Shown: positions 59,347 through 64,000 of the stretch, one piece after another
Numbering within the stretch: position 1 is the first letter of the stretch
Layout: each line of letters starts with the position of its first letter
Source of the DNA: Alloprevotella sp. Lung230
Lineage (GTDB): Bacteria; Bacteroidota; Bacteroidia; Bacteroidales; Bacteroidaceae
Assembly: GCF_014385435.1 (NCBI RefSeq)
Contig: NZ_JACSUD010000011.1
Coordinates: forward strand, 21,840 to 85,839
Reading direction: 5' to 3'
DNA: 64,000 nucleotides
Program-made: the position numbers and the translations under genes
The notes under the pieces: generated by a model
Told to the model about the DNA's origin: nothing
Seen by the model: the letters and a program-made list of their open reading frames with translations, nothing else
Databases searched by the model: none

Positions 59347-59941
59347 GCAAGCACAAAGTCCTACTTTTCTTGACCTCTTTCTCCAGAACTCCATGTACTA
59401 TATCTATTGGGGAGCGGCCATCGTGGCCAGCGCCGTCTTCTTGGTGCAGACCATTTCGCTCTTCATCGGCTTCGACACCGACCACGATTTCAGCGGCGGC
59501 GACACCGATTTTGATGCCGATGGGCTCAATCTCGTCTCCGTCAAGACGGTGGCCTGCTTCATCTTGGGTTTCGGCTGGACGGGAGTGATTTTCTATCCCA
59601 TCATCGACAACAAACTCTGGTTGGCGGCACTGGCTGTGCTCATCGGTCTGGTGTTTATGGTGCTCATCGCCTTTTTGTTGCAGCAGGTGCTCCGCCTTTC
59701 GCAGGACAACACTTTCCGCGTGGAGAAAACGCTCGGCCATGTGGGCGAAGTCTACCTCAACATCCCCGCTGCTCCCGGCAAGAGCGGCAAGGTGATGGTG
59801 AGCATCGACGGCTCGGTGCATGAACTGCTGGCCGTCACCACCCATACGGCCGACTTGCAGACGGGCGCTCGCGTGCGCATCGTCGAAGTCATCGACCAAG
59901 ACACCGTGCGGGTTGAGCCGACCTCTCTACACAACGCTTAA
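59345..59941 (+). CDS. NfeD-like membrane protein
   Basis: A 198-residue partner of the flotillin encoded 21 nt downstream (compare YuaF-YuaG and YqiJ-YqiK pairs). Three helices (YYIYWGAAIVASAVFLVQTISLFIGF, TVACFILGFGWTGVIFY and LAALAVLIGLVFMVLIAFLL) precede a C-terminal OB-fold domain of NfeD type (VEKTLGHVGEVYLNIPAAPGKSGKV). The ATG at 59345 sits inside the end of the MITE-like element. Confidence 0.87.
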   Translation: MQAQSPTFLDLFLQNSMYYIYWGAAIVASAVFLVQTISLFIGFDTDHDFSGGDTDFDADGLNLVSVKTVACFILGFGWTGVIFYPIIDNKLWLAALAVLIGLVFMVLIAFLLQQVLRLSQDNTFRVEKTLGHVGEVYLNIPAAPGKSGKVMVSIDGSVHELLAVTTHTADLQTGARVRIVEVIDQDTVRVEPTSLHNA

Positions 59942-59962
59942 TCTTTTCTATTTTTTTTCGCT

Positions 59963-61333
59963 ATGGACCCTATTCTCCTTCCCATCATCATCGTCATCGT
60001 GGCCTTTGTCATCTTGGCCGCCCTCCTCAATCGCTATCGCCGCTGTCCGTCGGACAAAATCCTCGTCATCTACGGCACCACGTCCAATGGCGGTTCGGCC
60101 AAATGTATTCACGGCGGCGGTGCGTTCGTCTGGCCTGTGGTGCAGGACTATGCCTACCTCAGCCTCACGCCCATCTCCATCGAAGCCAACCTGACCAACG
60201 CCCTTTCGCGTCAAAACATCCGCGTTGATGTGCCCTGCCGCTTCACGGTGGGTATCTCCACCGAGGGCGACTCGATGAACAATGCCGCAGAACGTCTGCT
60301 CGGACTTTCGGCCAACGACATCCAAGAGATGGCGCGCGACATCCTCTTCGGTCAGCTCCGTCTGGTGATTGCCTCAATGAGCATCGAAGAACTGAACAGC
60401 GACCGCGACAAGTTTCAGGAAAACATCATGACCAACGTGGAGATCGAACTCAAGAAGATTGGTCTCAAACTCATCAACGTCAATGTCACCGACATCAAGG
60501 ACGAGAGCGGCTACATCGAAGCCCTCGGTAAAGAAGCTGCTGCCAAGGCCATCAACGAGGCCAAGGTGAGCGTGGCCGAACAAGACAAAATTGGTGAAAT
60601 CGGACGTGCCGAAGCGCAAAAGGAAACGCGTATCCGCACCTCCGAAGCCAACGCCAAAGCCATCGCGGGTGAAAACAACGCAAAGGTTGAAATTGCCAAC
60701 TCCGATGCCGAACGCCGCGAAAAGGAGGCCGAAGCCGGTCGGCGTGCCGTGGCTGCCGAAAAGGTGGCACAGGCCAAAGCGCTCGAAGAAGCCTATTCTG
60801 CCGAACGTCAAGCCGAATTGGCGCGTGCTGAGCGTGAACGTGCTTCGCAGCAGGCCAATGTGATTGTGGCACAAGAAGTAGAAAAGCAACGTCTCGTCAT
60901 CGAAGCCGAAGCCGAAGCCGAACAGAAGCGCGTCAACGCCAAGGGTGAAGCCGATGCTATTTTTGCCAAGATGGAGGCCGAAGCCAAGGGTTTATATGAA
61001 GTACTCACCAAGCAGGCACAAGGTTACGACAAGATGATTCAAGCCGCCGGCGGTGACCCCACGCAAGCCTACACGCTCCTGTTACTCGAAAAGCTCCCCG
61101 AACTCGTACGCACGCAGGTCGAAGCCATCAAGGGCATCAATATCGACAAGGTGACCGTTTGGGACAATGGTGCAGCCGGCGGCGACGGCAAGAGTTCGAC
61201 AGCCGGATTTGTGAGCGGACTGATGAAGGCGGTACCCCCGCTTTCCGACCTCTTTGAACAGGCCGGCATGAGCCTGCCCGAGTATCTCGGCCGCCGCAAG
61301 GAAGCGACCGAAGTCGAAGCCACGGAAGAATAA
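59963..61333 (+). CDS. Flotillin family protein
   Basis: A 456-residue membrane scaffold protein with an N-terminal hydrophobic anchor (LLPIIIVIVAFVILAALL). The SPFH/band-7 domain spans about residues 30-210 (CRFTVGISTEGDSMNNAAERLLGLS, IELKKIGLKLINVNVTDIKD). A long alanine- and glutamate-rich coiled region follows (about residues 210-350, with repeated AEAEAEQKR-type units), and a flotillin-like C-terminus. It is expected to organise membrane microdomains together with NfeD. Confidence 0.93.
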   Translation: MDPILLPIIIVIVAFVILAALLNRYRRCPSDKILVIYGTTSNGGSAKCIHGGGAFVWPVVQDYAYLSLTPISIEANLTNALSRQNIRVDVPCRFTVGISTEGDSMNNAAERLLGLSANDIQEMARDILFGQLRLVIASMSIEELNSDRDKFQENIMTNVEIELKKIGLKLINVNVTDIKDESGYIEALGKEAAAKAINEAKVSVAEQDKIGEIGRAEAQKETRIRTSEANAKAIAGENNAKVEIANSDAERREKEAEAGRRAVAAEKVAQAKALEEAYSAERQAELARAERERASQQANVIVAQEVEKQRLVIEAEAEAEQKRVNAKGEADAIFAKMEAEAKGLYEVLTKQAQGYDKMIQAAGGDPTQAYTLLLLEKLPELVRTQVEAIKGINIDKVTVWDNGAAGGDGKSSTAGFVSGLMKAVPPLSDLFEQAGMSLPEYLGRRKEATEVEATEE

Positions 61334-61458
61334 TGTCCGAAGTGCGCTGTTCCCTACGATAGCCATTTACCGGCAGAGGGTGTGTCCCACATTTCCACGA
61401 GGGAATGTGCGGACGCATCCTCTTGTCTTTTATCTTTTACCTCTATCCCTATCTCTCC

Positions 61459-63999
61459 ATGAACTCAATTTCCCGCCATGCCCTCCTGCCCTGTCTTTTG
61501 GGGCTGGGGCTCGCGATGCCACAAGACGTTGTGGCGCAAACCACCACGCCGGGCAGCGAAACTTTCGTCCTGCTCCGCGACGGCCGTCTCCGCGTCTTTG
61601 ACGACGCTATCCTACTCCGCACCGACACCGTGGCCGGGCAGGTGCAATTTCACTTAGCCCCCCAAGGGCAAACCACCGCCGCGCAGGTAGTGCGCTTCGA
61701 CCTGAAGGATGTGGTGAGCCTCACCGCCGCTCTCCCCACGGAGGTGAAACTGCCGCGCTTTGCGGCCTACAAAGTGACGACCAAGGCCAATGCCAACGTG
61801 GCAAAAGAGGCCGTGGGCAAAATCGCTGCCGATGGCAACACCGTGAGTCTCAGCATTGCTGCCATCGACCGCACGGTGCGCCCCACCTTTGCACTGGACA
61901 AGGCCGATGCCGATCGCGGTGTCGCAGTCTACGTGGCCGATAAGCGCCAACAAAGCGAGGTGAACTGGGTGCACTTTGGCGCGCCCGTCCGCTACCTCCT
62001 GGCCGACCCGAACCATGAGCGCATCACGCAGGTGGAGACTGCGGCGGCCATCCCTCCCAGACCGGCCGGCAATACAGAAAAAGCCACACGCCTCAACCTC
62101 ACCGCCGCGATGCTCAGTTCCAACTACGCTTCCCCTTGGGCGAACGAAGCGTTGGCCAACTTAGTGGATGGCAATCCCGGCACCTACTTCCACACCGTCT
62201 GGGGCGAGGGGCTGGACGAGAGTGTCGTCCCCTATGTCGACATTGCCCTGCCCGAAGCACTGAAAACCTTCAAGTTCGACTACCTCACCCGAGCTTCGTC
62301 GACTAACAACATGCCCTCTGTCTTCACCCTTCTCACCTCGACCGACGGCATGACGTGGAGCGAATTGCACACCTTCACCGAAGCCGACGGTGTGCCGCAA
62401 TCAGGGGCGGCACAGCGCTTTCAATCCAACACTCTCACGGCCGCAACACCCTTTACCCACTTGCGCCTGCGCTGCGACAAGAGCACACGCCGCAACTACT
62501 TGGTGCTGGCCGAACTCAACCTCTACACCGTGGAGCAGGTGGCAGTACCGGCCACTCCCGGCACACCGGCCACTTATGCCCTCAAAACCCTGCCTTATGG
62601 CCGCACGGTGAGTGTGACGGCCGACTTCCCCGCCCGCAAGGCCGACCGCGTGCCGCGCATCGACATCACCCTCAAAGACGGCGTGACGGTGCAGGACATT
62701 CACAACAACAAGAGCAAATATCGCCGGGCGGACATCGCCATTGACGGCGTGGGTGTGTGGAGCAACCTCACCGACAGCGTGAGCATCAAAGGCCGTGGCA
62801 ATTCCACTTGGGGCATGTACAAAAAGCCCTACCGCCTCAAGTTTGCCAAGGGTGTCAAGCCTTTCGGCCTCCACAAAGGCAAAAGCTGGGTGCTGCTCGC
62901 CAATGCGTTGAGCGATTACAGCACCGGCGGCGGTGCGCACTTGAACAATGCCATCGCCATGAAAGCCGCGCAGATTGTGGGAACGGCGGCGGTCAATCAC
63001 ATCATCCCTGTCGACCTCTACATCAACGGCGACTACATGGGGGCGTATAGTTTCACAGAGCAGGTGGGCATCTCGGGCAACAGCGTCGACCTGCCCAACG
63101 ACTCCACCGCGGCACTTCTCGAACTCGACACCTATGACCAAGACGGCGACCCCTTCTTCTACGATACGGCCTACAACCTCCGCACCAAATACAAAGACCC
63201 CGAGCCCAAAGACTACCTCAAAGACTTCGGCAAGGAGGCGTACGACAACTTTTATGCCACCCTCCACAGCGAGTTTCGTGCCTTCACCGAAGCCGTCAAA
63301 GCCGGCGACTACGACCACCTCATCGACATTCCCTCGCTCGTGCGCTATTTCATGGTCAACGACTTGATCGGCAACCTCGAGTTTGGTCATCCGAAGAGCA
63401 CCTACCTCCATCGTTCCGACATCTTCGACGCTTCGACGCGCTGGATTTTCGGTCCCGTGTGGGACTGCGACTGGGCGTATGGTTACGAACACAGCGGCGA
63501 GTTCGGCATTGCTTCTCCCGAATTTGATGTGTTCAAGGTGGCACCTGCCGGCAACGGTCGTGCCCTCTTCAATCAACTGCTGCAAGGTTCGGACGAAGTG
63601 CGCAAACAGTACTACCTCTTGTGGAACGACTTTGTCAACAACGGCGGCCTCGATGCCTTGACCCACTACATCGACGACTACCAACAGTTTGTGCAGCCCT
63701 CGCTGACGCTCGACTACGAGCGTTACCACCGCGGTCCCGGCAACTATGCCGGTATGGCGGCGCGCTTGAAGTCTTGGCTCACCCGTCGCGCCCACTACAT
63801 CTTCGACCACCTCGAAGTCTTCCCCGACACGCCTACGGGGCTTGAAACGGTGCTTGCCCCTGATCCCGTCGCTCCTACGCCCCCGAAGGCGGTGCGCCGC
63901 GGCATCTTCACCCTCACGGGACAGCGCATCACGACGCCGCGCCACGCCTTGCAGAGCGGCCTCTACATCATCGACGGCCGTAAGGTCGTGGTGAAATAG
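61459..63999 (+). CDS. CotH kinase family protein with discoidin-like domain
   Basis: An 846-residue exported protein. The start at 61459 (MNSISRHALLPCLLGLGLAMPQDVVAQ) gives the signal peptide. Residues about 220-375 resemble a discoidin (F5/8 type C) carbohydrate-binding domain (YASPWANEALANLVDGNPGTYFHTVW). Residues about 430-790 are the CotH kinase domain with SIKGRGNSTWGMYKKPYRLKF, WVLLANALSDYS and WDCDWAYGYE. The end, GLYIIDGRKVVVK, is a sorting-like tail. CotH proteins are atypical protein kinases in spore formers and fungi; the role of secreted Bacteroidetes members is not known. Complete, with its stop at 63997-63999. Confidence 0.9.
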   Translation: MNSISRHALLPCLLGLGLAMPQDVVAQTTTPGSETFVLLRDGRLRVFDDAILLRTDTVAGQVQFHLAPQGQTTAAQVVRFDLKDVVSLTAALPTEVKLPRFAAYKVTTKANANVAKEAVGKIAADGNTVSLSIAAIDRTVRPTFALDKADADRGVAVYVADKRQQSEVNWVHFGAPVRYLLADPNHERITQVETAAAIPPRPAGNTEKATRLNLTAAMLSSNYASPWANEALANLVDGNPGTYFHTVWGEGLDESVVPYVDIALPEALKTFKFDYLTRASSTNNMPSVFTLLTSTDGMTWSELHTFTEADGVPQSGAAQRFQSNTLTAATPFTHLRLRCDKSTRRNYLVLAELNLYTVEQVAVPATPGTPATYALKTLPYGRTVSVTADFPARKADRVPRIDITLKDGVTVQDIHNNKSKYRRADIAIDGVGVWSNLTDSVSIKGRGNSTWGMYKKPYRLKFAKGVKPFGLHKGKSWVLLANALSDYSTGGGAHLNNAIAMKAAQIVGTAAVNHIIPVDLYINGDYMGAYSFTEQVGISGNSVDLPNDSTAALLELDTYDQDGDPFFYDTAYNLRTKYKDPEPKDYLKDFGKEAYDNFYATLHSEFRAFTEAVKAGDYDHLIDIPSLVRYFMVNDLIGNLEFGHPKSTYLHRSDIFDASTRWIFGPVWDCDWAYGYEHSGEFGIASPEFDVFKVAPAGNGRALFNQLLQGSDEVRKQYYLLWNDFVNNGGLDALTHYIDDYQQFVQPSLTLDYERYHRGPGNYAGMAARLKSWLTRRAHYIFDHLEVFPDTPTGLETVLAPDPVAPTPPKAVRRGIFTLTGQRITTPRHALQSGLYIIDGRKVVVK

Positions 64000-64000
64000 T

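Noticed and set aside
1..64000. tRNA or rRNA genes
   Set aside because: No cloverleaf with a GGTTCAAATCC-type arm or rRNA-like conserved block was noticed. A dedicated tRNA scan was not possible.

Overview
The window looks like chromosomal DNA of a Bacteroidales bacterium, most likely a Prevotellaceae-type lineage. The grounds are a type II-C-like CRISPR locus, Bacteroidetes -7 promoter boxes (TAnnTTTG) in front of many genes, a parA-parB-DUF5683-mltD-rsh gene order, an nrfHA-ccsBA ammonification cluster, YfhO, NupG-type and CotH proteins, and secreted proteins that end in short sorting-like tails (GIYIxxGKK). No rRNA or tRNA gene was recognised. The lineage call is inference from gene content.

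Layout. 1-4.5 kb: cas9 (5' end missing), cas1, cas2 and a CRISPR array of 13 spacers. 4.5-5.1 kb: repeat-rich DNA. 5.2-11.1 kb: LacX-like epimerase, YfhO, mtnN and an outer-membrane protein. 11.1-13.6 kb: repeats and an AT-rich thioredoxin-fold gene. 13.6-19.5 kb: a tripartite RND efflux operon. 19.5-21.3 kb: repeats, an IS30 scrap joined to a DUF2752 fragment, a TM2 protein and a MITE-like element. 21.3-28.8 kb: parA-parB-DUF5683-mltD-rsh-manA, linking segregation, wall turnover, stringent response and mannose metabolism. 29-36.7 kb: three tightly spaced genes for secreted proteins (530-aa protein, subtilase, 1229-aa LRR protein). 37.1-38.3 kb: a MITE-like element, a bacteriocin-like small gene with a membrane-protein partner, and repeats. 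38.3-40.4 kb: flavin reductase and sufB. 40.8-44.8 kb: ArsC-like protein, a receiver/PPDK_N fusion protein and a ferredoxin. 44.9-50.4 kb: YitT protein, NupG-type transporter and uvrA. 50.5-56.5 kb: two secreted or small proteins, then nrfH-nrfA-ccsB-ccsA. 56.6-58.5 kb: a phosphoesterase and a DUF6263-like lipid/periplasmic protein. 58.7-64 kb: repeats, a candidate small RNA, a second MITE-like copy, NfeD-flotillin, and a CotH protein.

The most unusual signal is not one gene but a set of short repeat families spread through the window. The strongest is a 21-bp-period array of a 13-nt odd palindrome (TACCTCwGAGGTA) found at five places. At four of them it is intergenic. At the fifth it lies inside uvrA, in frame, where it encodes a 7-residue repeat in the linker between the two ATPase halves. 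In two places the array heads a roughly 330-bp compound repeat with a 19-bp inverted-repeat stem. Two different MITE-like elements, a 22-bp tandem palindrome array and a small dispersed hairpin motif are also present. These look like non-autonomous elements that shape intergenic regions and, at least once, a protein.
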